Assembly: GCA_937980645.1 (NCBI GenBank)
Contig: CALJPQ010000023.1
Span: 19,475-83,474 of the forward strand
Source: an uncultured Saprospiraceae bacterium
GTDB taxonomy: Bacteria; Bacteroidota; Bacteroidia; Chitinophagales; Saprospiraceae
Reading direction: 5' to 3'
DNA: 64,000 nt
Shown here piece after piece: positions 8,233 through 17,564 of the stretch (its first letter is position 1; every line of letters starts with the position of its first letter). Under the pieces are notes generated by a model, which did not search any database, had not been told where the DNA came from, and saw only the letters and a program-made list of their open reading frames with translations. Made by a program: the position numbers and the translations under genes.

Positions 8233-10290
8233 TCAAAACGTATAGTGCGCATACGTAAACGGATGCTGATACCACTCACCTGCACTGGTAGCCAGCGCTG
8301 TATTGCGCCAGCGCCAGCCCACGCCGAACGACAGGCCGGGACGTCCGATGAGGTTGAGCAGGTCGAGCGAGACGGAGAGGGAATGGTCTATGCGGTCGGC
8401 CAACGGCGCGCCGCTCCAGGAGATGGCATTGCCGTTTTCTTCGCCATGCACCAGAAAGGAGGCCGTATAGCCGGCGGAAAGGCCGATACTGCGCGGGAAG
8501 TAGGTGGAGCCGACGCGCCACTGGGGCCGGCGGGCGATGAAGCGCAGCATGACAGGCGTGATGTCAGCATGGCCGATATGGAAACTGCGCTGTTCGCCGT
8601 AAGTGAGCGATGTCTGGCCGTAACCGACCTCGCCCTGCCACCAGAAGAGTGGGAAGCGCTCTTTAGGCAGGTAGCGGGCAAAGGGCGCGTTGTCGTCTAA
8701 GCCGCATACTTTGCCCAGCGGTTTGCGTAGGGTGAGCGCTACCTGATAACCGTTGTTGTGTTCCCAGGGGCTGGACGTGTGCGGAAGGTTGTACTGCACC
8801 TTGAGGCCCCAGAACCACGGCGAAGGCAGGCAGCGCGAGCGCACGCGCACCACATCGGTGTTGGTGCTCACGGAGCTGCGCTCCATGCGCAGGTGGGCAA
8901 TGGCGCTGATGCTGTCGCCCGTTCGGAAAGCGTAGCCAGGGCGGGTAACCATGCGGAATTGGATTTCACCAAAACAGTTGGCTGTATTGAAGCCCACCGT
9001 CTGCGCCTGGCCCAGCGACGGCAGGTTGGCATCGTTGTGCGCCCAGCGAATGACGTGGTCGGCCCCGACGGCGTCGGTAGTGAGCATGGGCCAGGAGTTG
9101 GGCCGCTGGCTCGACAGCACGGCGGGCATCGTCGGGTTGATGAGCGCTCGCTCGATATGGGCGTTGACGCGCAAGGTGTCGGCGGTGGCCGAGCCGCCGT
9201 TGTAGAAGCCGATGGTGTAGGTCAGCGTAGCGTCTTTGGTGCCGGGCGCCAGATAGCGGGGGGTGACTTCGATGTAATTCGGGTCGGAGGCCCAGTTGAG
9301 GGCAATGGTGCGCGATGTCATCTCCACACCGCTCCAGGGAGAGCTGTTGGGCACACCGGTGTTCTGTCCCGAAGCATTTCCGCCAGCTTTGCCGCCGAAT
9401 TTTTCACTGCCCAGGATGTTGCCGCCGCCCGATGTCTGGCCGTCTATTTTAATCATGGCCAATACATGGGTGAGGATGCTGCTGGTATCGGTAGGAAAGA
9501 AATCGGCCACTTCATCGCGCACTTTCAGGTGCACAAACAGCGAATTTTCCGCGTTGGGCGTGGGCGTAGTGTCGGGCTGCTCGAAGCGCCACGAACAGAC
9601 CTTGTACTGTTTTTCATCCCATTCCAGCCCTTCGCTCTCTAATGTGGGCATAGGGCCGGTTTGCATAGTATCTAAGCGGAACTCATTTTCGGGGAAAGCC
9701 AGATAGACCGTTCGCCCGGGCTGCCCTGAGGCGGTGATTTTGGGGTATGTAATGGCAAAAACTAAATAGCCGCCCGGACGCGAGGCCGCCCAGTTGACAT
9801 TCAGCGCCACGTTGGAACCAGCGGGTATAATGGGCGGATAGCTGGGGGTCTCGCTCGAACTGCTGACGGATATGCTTTGCGCAGCAAAGCCTACCGGGTC
9901 GTGGTCATCGCTGTACGTGGGCTTTAGTGCAACCTTGGCGGTGCGATTACCCGCTCGCAAGACATGCTCTGGCGCGCTATCGCGGCTGAAGGTGCCGTCG
10001 CCGAAGTCCCAGAAATAGACCCATCGGGCCAGCGAGTCCTGACCTTCCACGATAGGGCTGGGCGGGTTTCGGTAGCAGGACTCACCTGCAATGCGCTCCC
10101 AGTCTAAGCGGAGGCGGTAGCGATTGACCAAGGCGCCCCCTCCGCCCGTTTGCTGCTCGGAGCGCACGGGCGGCCACACACGCATCGAGTCATCACAGCG
10201 GTTGAGGGTATAGGGTTGAGCGCTTAGCGAAGGCGCAAAGAAGACCGACAGCGCAGTCAGCAGAGCCGCGCAGAAAAGCAGGCGATACAT
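8233..10290 (-). CDS. Exported PKD-domain protein with probable outer-membrane barrel
   Basis: About 685 residues with a signal peptide ending FFAPSLSAQ. A PKD-type fold is indicated by WVYFWDFGDGTFSRDSAPEHVL (about residues 88-110). The middle part resembles DUF11-like repeats (TLTYTIGFYNGGSATADTLRVNAHI). The last 200 residues alternate hydrophobic and polar residues and end in FTYAHYTF, resembling a beta-barrel closing strand, so outer-membrane insertion is likely. I found no T9SS tail. The start at ATG 10290 places the signal peptide directly at the N-terminus; an upstream ATG at 10341 would add 17 residues. Confidence 0.7.
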   Translation of the reverse strand: MYRLLFCAALLTALSVFFAPSLSAQPYTLNRCDDSMRVWPPVRSEQQTGGGGALVNRYRLRLDWERIAGESCYRNPPSPIVEGQDSLARWVYFWDFGDGTFSRDSAPEHVLRAGNRTAKVALKPTYSDDHDPVGFAAQSISVSSSSETPSYPPIIPAGSNVALNVNWAASRPGGYLVFAITYPKITASGQPGRTVYLAFPENEFRLDTMQTGPMPTLESEGLEWDEKQYKVCSWRFEQPDTTPTPNAENSLFVHLKVRDEVADFFPTDTSSILTHVLAMIKIDGQTSGGGNILGSEKFGGKAGGNASGQNTGVPNSSPWSGVEMTSRTIALNWASDPNYIEVTPRYLAPGTKDATLTYTIGFYNGGSATADTLRVNAHIERALINPTMPAVLSSQRPNSWPMLTTDAVGADHVIRWAHNDANLPSLGQAQTVGFNTANCFGEIQFRMVTRPGYAFRTGDSISAIAHLRMERSSVSTNTDVVRVRSRCLPSPWFWGLKVQYNLPHTSSPWEHNNGYQVALTLRKPLGKVCGLDDNAPFARYLPKERFPLFWWQGEVGYGQTSLTYGEQRSFHIGHADITPVMLRFIARRPQWRVGSTYFPRSIGLSAGYTASFLVHGEENGNAISWSGAPLADRIDHSLSVSLDLLNLIGRPGLSFGVGWRWRNTALATSAGEWYQHPFTYAHYTF

Positions 10291-10369
10291 ACGGCTTTTG
10301 ATTGTAATGGTTTTAAAATGTTTTGAATGATTACTGGCCACAGAGCCAACACCTTGCGAAATTCCTGTC

Positions 10370-10389
10370 GGAATTTTTAGCGCGCCTCA
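10370..10389. other. Short inverted repeats in divergent intergenic region
   Basis: The region between the divergent 8233-10290 and 10526-13513 genes contains AAATTCC-TGTC-GGAATTT followed by AT-rich sequence, and slightly further CCTGCT-G-AGCAGG near 10390. These may be protein-binding sites; a terminator role is unlikely between divergent genes. Confidence 0.3.
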
Positions 10390-10525
10390 ACCTGCTGAGC
10401 AGGTAGCCAGGCCTTCTCGGCGCTTTCCAGCGTAAACGATTTGTTAGCAAAGGCAAAAATCGCCTTTCCTCCGAAATAAAATACCCTTCGGTGTAGTTTC
10501 GCCCGAAAAAACAAAACGGTCTTCC

Positions 10526-13513
10526 ATGCCTCGCTTCGGGCTATTGTTCCTGCTGTTTGTGGTCGGGTGGTGCGCCTGCCAGCCCACCCCGGTGCCCACC
10601 GCCGTACCGGAGGAACGCACCCCTGCCGACTCCGTCCGCCTATGCCAGACGGCCGACTCGCTGCTGAACCTGGCCAAAGCCGACTCCTTGCGCACAGATT
10701 CGTTCCAGCACGAGGCTTTGCGTCTTCTTTTTGTCGCTCGCAGCCACGTCAAATGGACTGATCTTTGGACAGAGCGCTTCCGCCATTACCGCAAACGCGA
10801 AGATTTGACGCCCATCTGCGCCGAATTGGAAAAGGCTGTTCAACAAATCTGGTGGGCTGAAGACCAGCACGCGGGCCGATTGTACCTCATGTACGGCTTC
10901 TGCCTGCGGCAAATGGGCCGCAACCACGCTGCCGGCAGTTACTACGAAAAGGCGCGCCAGCTGTCCATGCGCTTTAGCGGCGTAGCGTCGCGGAATCCCG
11001 CTGGAGCGATCTATAAGACGCTGGCCAACATCAAAACTCGCTTAGGCGAAAATGAGGAGGCCGAGAAGCTTTTTCTGGAGGCCTTAGACTTGCTGCGACG
11101 CGATACCGCCGTAGCCAACACGGTGTCTAATGCGCTCACTGCTGCAGAAATCTACAGTGATCTGGGCATCGCCTACCAAAACGCCAGCGAATGGTCCAAG
11201 GCACTAACAGCCTACGACAAAGGTGTAGCCAGGCTTCAACGCCTGCGTTCGCTCAAACCCGAAGAACAGGCGCGTGCTAACAATACCCTCGGCATGCTGC
11301 TGACCAATAAGGCCGCTGCACTGGCCGCGCTGAACCAGCTGCCCCAAGCGCACCAGGCCGTGCAGGCTGCGCTAGGTGCGCTGCAAGCCGACAAGTACAA
11401 CTATCGCTTCAATGCCTTGAGCACCCAGGCCGATGTTTGGGAAAAAATGGGCCGCGACTCGCTGGCCCGCGAGGTGCGCCAGCAGGCGTTACTGTTGGCC
11501 GACCTGCCCAAATCCGGCATCGAAGCGCGCGAGGTCAGCAAATTGCTCATTGCCATGGGCTGGGCTGCCCTGCGCCACAACGACCACGACCATGCCGGTC
11601 GTTTAGCCCAAAAAGCCCTCCGCCGCCTCTACCCCCGCTTGCCCGATGCCGACTTGGCCGCTAACCCCGATCCAGCCGTCTTTGACCCTGACCCGGAAAA
11701 CGCGGTGGCAGAGGCGCTCGACCTTAAGGGCGAAGCCTTGTGGCGCCAATACGCGCAACGCGACGACGAGCGCGCCCTCGTCCTGGCCGACAGCGCTACC
11801 CGGCTGGCCATTGAAATGATGGAAAACTTGCGCGACGTGGCTGTTTATGAGTCCTCCAAATTACTCTCTTCTCAGCAAAGCCGCCGTCTCTTCGGGCGCA
11901 TGTTCCGCATCCTGCACGCCTATCAGCAGAGCGGGCGCCCCTTGGCCATTGAGCGCGCCTTTGCCTGCTCGGAGCAGAGCAAAGCCGCCCTACTGCGCCA
12001 AAAAGTCTCCGCCGACGCTCTGCTGCAAAACGCCCGCGTGAACGACTCACTCGCCTTGCGCGAACGCGACCTGCGCGAACGCCGCGCATTCCTGAAAAAC
12101 ACCCTCTTTCAGCACCTGAGCCAGACGGGCCAACCCGATGACTCCCTGACTCTTGCCCTCCAGCAGCAAATCTTTCGCATCGAGCAAGAGCAGCGCCAGC
12201 TGCGCCAGACCATTGCCAAAAAATACCGCCTTACCCTGCACCAGACCACTGCCCCCATAGCCTCGCTGGCCGACGTGCGGCGACGCCTGCTGCGCCCGGG
12301 CGAACACTGGATCAGCTACTTCACCGACCCTGATAGCCAGTGGGTTTACCTCATCGGCATCGGCCCGGCCAGCGCGTCGTTTTCGCGGCAGCCATATTCC
12401 GAAGATGCCATTACTTCGTTTGTCCGCCTTTTCAACAATGCTTCAACGGCTGAGAACCGCTCTACAGACCCTGTGCTGTGGCGCGATTTTACCACTCAGG
12501 CCCATGCGCTGTACCAGACGTTGCTGGCCTCGGTGCTCCACTCAGCCCTGCCCCGACGGCTCGCGCTCTCGCCCGATGGGGCGCTGACGCTGCTGCCGTT
12601 TGATGTCCTGCTTATGCAGCCAGCCTCGCCCGACAGCCCTGTGGACTATGCCGCCCTCGACTATGTGGGGCTGCGCATGCCCATTCGCCTGTCGCTCTCG
12701 GCCTCGCTGGAGCGCTTCTACGCCGAACAGTCGAGGCGACGCCCCGAATGTGCTTACGTCGGTTTTGCACCCGAATACGCCGGCGGCACGCTGGCTCCGG
12801 TACGTAGCGGTGAAGTGTTGGTGAACAGCGCCGCACGCCACCTCGGCGGACGAGCTTTCTGCGGAGCAGAGGCTGCAGTGGATACGTTCTTCCGCTACGC
12901 TCCGCGAAGCGCTATCCTGCATTTTTACGGCCACGCCGAAGCATTTGACTCCTTTCCCGATTATTCCTGGATGGCGTTTTCGCCGCTGAACGTCGCCTCA
13001 GCCGAGCTGGATACTTCGGCTGCGGCGACGTCGTTGAGCGGTCGCCCTGCTTTTGCGGAGGCTCAAAATTTCCTGTTTGCGCATCAGATTTACCACGCCT
13101 GGCTCGAGTCCGAGGTGGCTTTGCTGAGCGCCTGCCGCACCGGTACGGGCCGGGTGGCGCTGGGTGAAGGCGCCCTCAGCTTAGCCCGTGCCTTTCAGGC
13201 CGCCGGGTGCCCGGCCACAGTCATGAGCCTATGGGAAGTGCGCGACGACGCTACCGCCCAACTCATGCAAAGGCTTTTGGAGCAGCTGCAAAACGGCCTG
13301 GAAAAAGACGAAGCACTCTTTCAGGCGAAAAAACACTACCTCCAGACAGCTCCCGACCCGTTCCCGTATTTCTGGGCTGGCTTCGCGCTCACTGGCAGCC
13401 CCGAGCCGGTGCGCTTTCCCACCGCACCCTGGTTGCGCACTTTAGCCCTCGTAGGCGCCTGCTTGTTGGGGGCCGCCCTTTTGATTTGGCGGCTACGGAT
13501 GGGAAAACGGTAG
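10526..13513 (+). CDS. TPR-CHAT domain protein, probable caspase-like protease
   Basis: 995 residues. The N-terminus is a signal peptide with Cys16/Cys18 (FVVGWCACQPTP) that may be lipidated, so the protein would face the periplasm or surface. Helical TPR-type repeats fill about residues 50-450, followed by coiled-coil-like sequence (LRERDLRERRAFL..., about 500-570). The CHAT domain (about 590-960) has the catalytic dyad: His803 in LHFYGHAEAF and Cys870 in VALLSACRTGTG. A hydrophobic segment (TLALVGACLLGAALLIW) and basic GKR tail close the protein. CHAT proteases process partner proteins; the substrate here is unknown. TAGTTTCG at 10494-10501 is a one-mismatch -7 box. Confidence 0.9.
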   Translation: MPRFGLLFLLFVVGWCACQPTPVPTAVPEERTPADSVRLCQTADSLLNLAKADSLRTDSFQHEALRLLFVARSHVKWTDLWTERFRHYRKREDLTPICAELEKAVQQIWWAEDQHAGRLYLMYGFCLRQMGRNHAAGSYYEKARQLSMRFSGVASRNPAGAIYKTLANIKTRLGENEEAEKLFLEALDLLRRDTAVANTVSNALTAAEIYSDLGIAYQNASEWSKALTAYDKGVARLQRLRSLKPEEQARANNTLGMLLTNKAAALAALNQLPQAHQAVQAALGALQADKYNYRFNALSTQADVWEKMGRDSLAREVRQQALLLADLPKSGIEAREVSKLLIAMGWAALRHNDHDHAGRLAQKALRRLYPRLPDADLAANPDPAVFDPDPENAVAEALDLKGEALWRQYAQRDDERALVLADSATRLAIEMMENLRDVAVYESSKLLSSQQSRRLFGRMFRILHAYQQSGRPLAIERAFACSEQSKAALLRQKVSADALLQNARVNDSLALRERDLRERRAFLKNTLFQHLSQTGQPDDSLTLALQQQIFRIEQEQRQLRQTIAKKYRLTLHQTTAPIASLADVRRRLLRPGEHWISYFTDPDSQWVYLIGIGPASASFSRQPYSEDAITSFVRLFNNASTAENRSTDPVLWRDFTTQAHALYQTLLASVLHSALPRRLALSPDGALTLLPFDVLLMQPASPDSPVDYAALDYVGLRMPIRLSLSASLERFYAEQSRRRPECAYVGFAPEYAGGTLAPVRSGEVLVNSAARHLGGRAFCGAEAAVDTFFRYAPRSAILHFYGHAEAFDSFPDYSWMAFSPLNVASAELDTSAAATSLSGRPAFAEAQNFLFAHQIYHAWLESEVALLSACRTGTGRVALGEGALSLARAFQAAGCPATVMSLWEVRDDATAQLMQRLLEQLQNGLEKDEALFQAKKHYLQTAPDPFPYFWAGFALTGSPEPVRFPTAPWLRTLALVGACLLGAALLIWRLRMGKR

Positions 13514-13568
13514 AGGCGGTTTCGCCGCGTCAGTAATACTCGAAACTGGGCGTTTCACGCGGACAGGT

Positions 13569-14447
13569 TTAGCGCTTGATGGCCCGAAATGGCTCCACTG
13601 TTTGCTGGATGAAATCGTGTGGGTATTCGTCCACTCCTTCAAAGCCCAGCGGAATGTCGCGCCCTTCGTAAGGGATGTAATCGGTACCAAAGAGGTAGTC
13701 CCACACGGAGAGCGTCAGGCCGAAGTTGACGCCATAGCTGCCTTTGGGCAGGTGTTTGGCGTGGTGCCAAATGTGCATTTGCGGGCTGTTGAAGATGTAC
13801 TTGAGCGGCCCCAACGGCAGGTAAATGTTGGCGTGGTTGAGGTGGCCAATAGTCAGCGTGAACAGGTGCACCAGCAGGAAATCCTGAATGCCAAAACCGA
13901 TCATGGCCAGCGGCAGGTATTCAATGCTCCGATACACGATGGTCTCCATGAAATGGTAGCGCAGGTGCGCGGCGAAGCCCATTTCGCGCACGGAGTGGTG
14001 TACCTTATGGAACTCCCACAGCCAGGGCACGCGGTGCAGCAGCCGGTGTACATTCCACTGCACAAAGTCCCGTACTACAAAAAGCGTCAGCAGCTGTGCC
14101 CAATACGGCCAACTGCCGATCTCGATGGCCACCAGATTGCGAATGCCAAAAGCCCAAGCTAGAAAGTCGTTGAACGCCTGCACCACCACATTGGAAATAG
14201 CCGCATAGCCCACTAAGCTGAACAGGAAGAAGTTGAAAAACATGTAAAAGGTGTCCAGCCAGAAATCTTCCCGAATAGCGCGCTGGTTTTTTCGCCAGGG
14301 AAAGAGGAGCTCTAAGGCATAGGTAACCAATGAAATGGCAATGAGCCAATAGAAGTAGTTGCCCCAGTGCGGCGTGAGCACTTCATGGGCGAAGTAGCGG
14401 GCATAGCCCTGAAAACTATTGACAAAAATCTCCCAGTAGTTGCTCAT
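13569..14447 (-). CDS. Sterol desaturase / fatty acid hydroxylase family protein
   Basis: 292-residue membrane di-iron enzyme. The His clusters are all visible: H134RLLH138, H147KVHH151, H161/H165, H202/H205 and H225IWHH229. Hydrophobic segments lie at about 30-50, 70-95, 110-130 and 180-200. The family hydroxylates or desaturates lipid-type substrates using O2; the substrate is not predictable. The gene follows the rhodanese gene by 21 bp in the same direction, suggesting one transcript. Confidence 0.88.
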   Translation of the reverse strand: MSNYWEIFVNSFQGYARYFAHEVLTPHWGNYFYWLIAISLVTYALELLFPWRKNQRAIREDFWLDTFYMFFNFFLFSLVGYAAISNVVVQAFNDFLAWAFGIRNLVAIEIGSWPYWAQLLTLFVVRDFVQWNVHRLLHRVPWLWEFHKVHHSVREMGFAAHLRYHFMETIVYRSIEYLPLAMIGFGIQDFLLVHLFTLTIGHLNHANIYLPLGPLKYIFNSPQMHIWHHAKHLPKGSYGVNFGLTLSVWDYLFGTDYIPYEGRDIPLGFEGVDEYPHDFIQQTVEPFRAIKR

Positions 14448-14468
14448 AGTTGAGGCGGATTTTTGGAT

Positions 14469-14879
14469 TTAAGGTCTTGGCTTTTCGCCGGCGGGTACAG
14501 TGGGCTTGCGCAGCGATTTCCACTCATACATGCCGCCGGTGTAGTTGTAAATTTTGGTGAAACCCATCTGGCTGAGTTGTGCGGCGGCGCTGGCGCTACG
14601 GCCACCAGAGGCGCAGTAAAGCACGACAGGGCGTTTGCGATCCAAGCGTCCGATTTTTTCCCGGAAGTCAGGAGCGGCGTAATTGATTTCCCAGGCGCCG
14701 GCGATTTTGCCGGTTTGCTGGATTTCTCCCGGCGTGCGCACGTCCACGAGTTGTACGGTCTTGTCGGAGGCCAGGAGGTTTTCTAATTGGCTGGCGTTGA
14801 GGTTACTCTGGCCCTGCAGCAGAGCACCTGCCAGGATGAAGGCGGCCAGCAGGCCGGTCTGAAACAATTTTTGTAACAT
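14469..14879 (-). CDS. Exported rhodanese-like protein
   Basis: 136 residues starting MLQKLFQTGLLAAFILAGALLQGQ, a signal peptide. The rhodanese domain includes VQLVDVRTPGEI and the active loop YCASGGRS with Cys89, so a sulfur-transfer or thiol-sensing role in the periplasm is plausible. I start at 14879; an upstream frame extension would precede the signal peptide and lacks sense. GACCTTTG at 14901-14908 (minus) is a -7 box with one mismatch. Probably cotranscribed with the desaturase-like gene. Confidence 0.85.
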   Translation of the reverse strand: MLQKLFQTGLLAAFILAGALLQGQSNLNASQLENLLASDKTVQLVDVRTPGEIQQTGKIAGAWEINYAAPDFREKIGRLDRKRPVVLYCASGGRSASAAAQLSQMGFTKIYNYTGGMYEWKSLRKPTVPAGEKPRP

Positions 14880-15171
14880 AGGAACAGTGGATTTTGCTGG
14901 CAAAGGTCGCCTGGTGAGGAGCAGTTGTTTTGTGACCGATATCACGAGCGACGGCTGCCAGTAATGTTCACCGCCAGGGCAGTGCAGCATGGAAAGTCAG
15001 AAGGCGCTTGGTAGTTCATTTTTGGCCCATCGAAGGGCTGGTTAGGGCGCCAGACCTCGAAGATTTTCGCCTTTCAGCGCTGCTCCGTTTTCATTCCCTT
15101 CCGTTTTACCACGGTGCCCTTTCGCCATTGTTATCATCTTTGCACGCTCCCGGTGAAGGATGCCGCGGAGT

Positions 15172-15972
15172 ATGAAGGTCAAAAAAAGACACGTTTTGCA
15201 TCCGAAGAAATCTTATGGCCAGCATTTTCTGAGGAGCGAGCAGACGGCTGCCCGCATTGCCGCTGCGTTGCAACGCGCTGCTGAGACGGGGCGCGTGCTC
15301 GAGGTTGGCCCGGGCATGGGCATACTGACACGCCAGCTGCTGGCCCACGGGGAGCATTACACTACGTACGCCGTTGAGGCCGATCCCGACATGGTAGCGT
15401 ATTTGCGCAGGCATTTGCCCCAGCTGGGTGAGCGTCTCATTGAGGGCGATTTTCTGGCCTTCGACCCTACGACCGTCTGGGGCGAGCAGCCGTTTTGCCT
15501 GATTGGCAATTTTCCTTACAATATCAGTACTCAGATTCTCTTCCGCGTGCTGGACTTCCGCCGCAATATCCCGGAGGTAGTGGGCATGTTTCAAAAAGAG
15601 GTGGCTGACCGCGTGGCCGCTCTGCCCGGCAGCCGCACCTACGGCATCACCAGCGTCTTGCTGCAGGCCTACTATCGGGCCGAAACGCTCCTCACCCTCG
15701 AGCCGGGCGCTTTTCAGCCGCCGCCCAAAGTGCGCTCAGCCGTCATCCGCCTGACACGCAAAGACGGCTTCGAACTGCAATGCCGCGAGGAAACCTTCCG
15801 CAATCTGGTAAAAACAAGCTTTAACCAGCGCCGCAAAATGCTGCGCAATACCCTGAAGGAATTCTTCCCCGCCGAGCAGCTCCACAGCGACGCCTTTTTT
15901 GAGCAACGCCCCGAGGCCCTTTCCTGGGCTGACTTTGAGCGACTGGGAATGGCATACGAGGCAAGCCTGTGA
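15172..15972 (+). CDS. rsmA: 16S rRNA (adenine1518/1519-N6)-dimethyltransferase
   Basis: KsgA/RsmA dimethylates A1518 and A1519 of 16S rRNA in late 30S assembly. Signature elements: KKSYGQHFLRSEQ at the N-terminus, the SAM loop VLEVGPGMGILTRQL, acidic motif AVEADPDM, and the catalytic NFPYNISTQI (family NLPYNI). The C-terminal FNQRRKMLRNTL is also typical. Start 15172 (MKVKKRH) resembles homologs; ATG 15160 would add four residues. Confidence 0.95.
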   Translation: MKVKKRHVLHPKKSYGQHFLRSEQTAARIAAALQRAAETGRVLEVGPGMGILTRQLLAHGEHYTTYAVEADPDMVAYLRRHLPQLGERLIEGDFLAFDPTTVWGEQPFCLIGNFPYNISTQILFRVLDFRRNIPEVVGMFQKEVADRVAALPGSRTYGITSVLLQAYYRAETLLTLEPGAFQPPPKVRSAVIRLTRKDGFELQCREETFRNLVKTSFNQRRKMLRNTLKEFFPAEQLHSDAFFEQRPEALSWADFERLGMAYEASL

Positions 15973-16045
15973 GCACCTACGGACCTTTACCTTTTATAGA
16001 AGAAAAAAAAACAGCATCGGGCGGAGGCTAAACGCTGCTGTGCGC

Positions 16046-17395
16046 TCATGTGGCTGCTTGCCTGGCCACCTCGCGCGAGAAGCGCCGCCACGAAACGGCG
16101 AACATGCTGGCGTTGAAGATGAGGAAGAAGAGGTTGTTCAGCCCGGCAAACAGGATGACGCTTTCGATGCGCCGCATGTCTAAGGCATAGATGAGCAGCA
16201 CCTGCAAAGGCAGCGCCAGCGGCACATAGTAGCGGTTGAGCGACAGCCACGCGCGCGCCGTGCAGACCTGGTAGGCTACGGCGGCCAGTTGGCCAATGGC
16301 ACTGGCCAGCAAGAAAGGCAGCAGGTATGCCGTCAGGTTGGCGTATCCCGGACCCAGTATCCACAGCAGCGAAGACGGATGCAGGGCAGCCCATAATAAA
16401 ATAGGTGTCAGGAGCAGACCGGCAGCGGCCAGCGTTCGCAGCGCCTGATGCAGCACCCGCTCCGGCGTGCGGGCTTTGGCCAGATCGGGCAGGGTATAGC
16501 TGGCGATGAAGGATTGGAAAATACCAAACAAGACGCCCAGGCGCCCCAGTGCTCCAACGTCGGCTAAGCGCTCGGCGGAGGCAAACCACGCACACAACAG
16601 GATGGTAATTTGGCCCTCGAACGACCAGTAGAGCGTGCGCAGAGCGTTGGCGCGTACGAGGGTGCGCATTTCGCGCAAATAGGCCTCGTTCGTATCGCTG
16701 TGGTTAGCCAGCAGCGGGCTTGCCGAATGCACATGCGCCCGGTAGTTGAGCCACAGGCAGCAAACAATCCAGCCGACCACCGCCCAAACGGGCCAGCCTG
16801 AATACACTATGAGCAGCACGCCGATTAGCTTAAGTATGGCGCTCATCAGGTCATTGCGCAGCAGGGCGGCAACAGCTCGGCCCAGCTGTAGTGCAATGGC
16901 GTAAAAATTGGCCTGCATCTGCACCCAGGTAGCTATCAGCACCAATGTCGTAAGCAGAGCCGTCTCGAGTGCGCCCACGCCAAGGTGCGGAAACTGCCAG
17001 CCGCAGTACGCCGCAAACGGCAGCGCCAGCGCTGCACCAATGCGGTTGCGCAGCCTCTGTGCCGAGTTCAGAACCGACCGAATGGCTGAGGTGTCGGGCC
17101 AAACCCGCCCGCCCAGGCCCAACACCGCTGATGTCAGGCCCATATTGCTGGCATTGACGGCGATGGCCAGTAGCGCAAACGCTAGCGAATACGCTGCATA
17201 GTCCGCTTTTTCTAAGCCGCGCACCAGCGCGAAGCCCACCACGGCGTTGATGCCCGTCAGGGCTACTTGCCCGGCCACAAAACGCCATGCCGGCAGCGGA
17301 TCGGAAGTCCTCTTGCTCGAAAGTTTGCCTTTGCCCGACACTACAGCCCTGTTTTGCCGCAAAGAAAATACGCTCCCTGGCTTTAGAGCCGGCAT
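16046..17395 (-). CDS. Polysaccharide flippase-like membrane protein (MOP superfamily)
   Basis: 449 residues with about 12 hydrophobic segments spread over the whole length and no soluble domain. Layout resembles oligosaccharide flippases of the MOP superfamily (FVAGQVALTGINAVVGFALVRGLEKADYAAYSLAFALLAI near the start). It would move lipid-linked sugars across the inner membrane, but no glycosyltransferase genes are adjacent, so the substrate is open. The first 35 residues are hydrophilic and Lys/Ser rich, so the true start may be later. It is convergent with rsmA. Confidence 0.7.
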   Translation of the reverse strand: MPALKPGSVFSLRQNRAVVSGKGKLSSKRTSDPLPAWRFVAGQVALTGINAVVGFALVRGLEKADYAAYSLAFALLAIAVNASNMGLTSAVLGLGGRVWPDTSAIRSVLNSAQRLRNRIGAALALPFAAYCGWQFPHLGVGALETALLTTLVLIATWVQMQANFYAIALQLGRAVAALLRNDLMSAILKLIGVLLIVYSGWPVWAVVGWIVCCLWLNYRAHVHSASPLLANHSDTNEAYLREMRTLVRANALRTLYWSFEGQITILLCAWFASAERLADVGALGRLGVLFGIFQSFIASYTLPDLAKARTPERVLHQALRTLAAAGLLLTPILLWAALHPSSLLWILGPGYANLTAYLLPFLLASAIGQLAAVAYQVCTARAWLSLNRYYVPLALPLQVLLIYALDMRRIESVILFAGLNNLFFLIFNASMFAVSWRRFSREVARQAAT

Positions 17396-17564
17396 TTAGC
17401 CGCTGCCGGGGTACTCCGACACCTGCCTTCGAGCATTGAGTGGTTGTATTATTTTGCGACAGCCCATACCCTACGCCTGACTTTTTGCCGTTATTTTGGG
17501 CCGCCAGAGGCTGGCTTCCTTGAGTGCTTTCTTCCTTATTCCATCATAAAACAATCGCACTCCC

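Noticed and set aside
8758..9642. Long open frame antisense to the PKD/barrel protein
   Set aside because: Shadow of the minus-strand gene, no recognisable domain or promoter.
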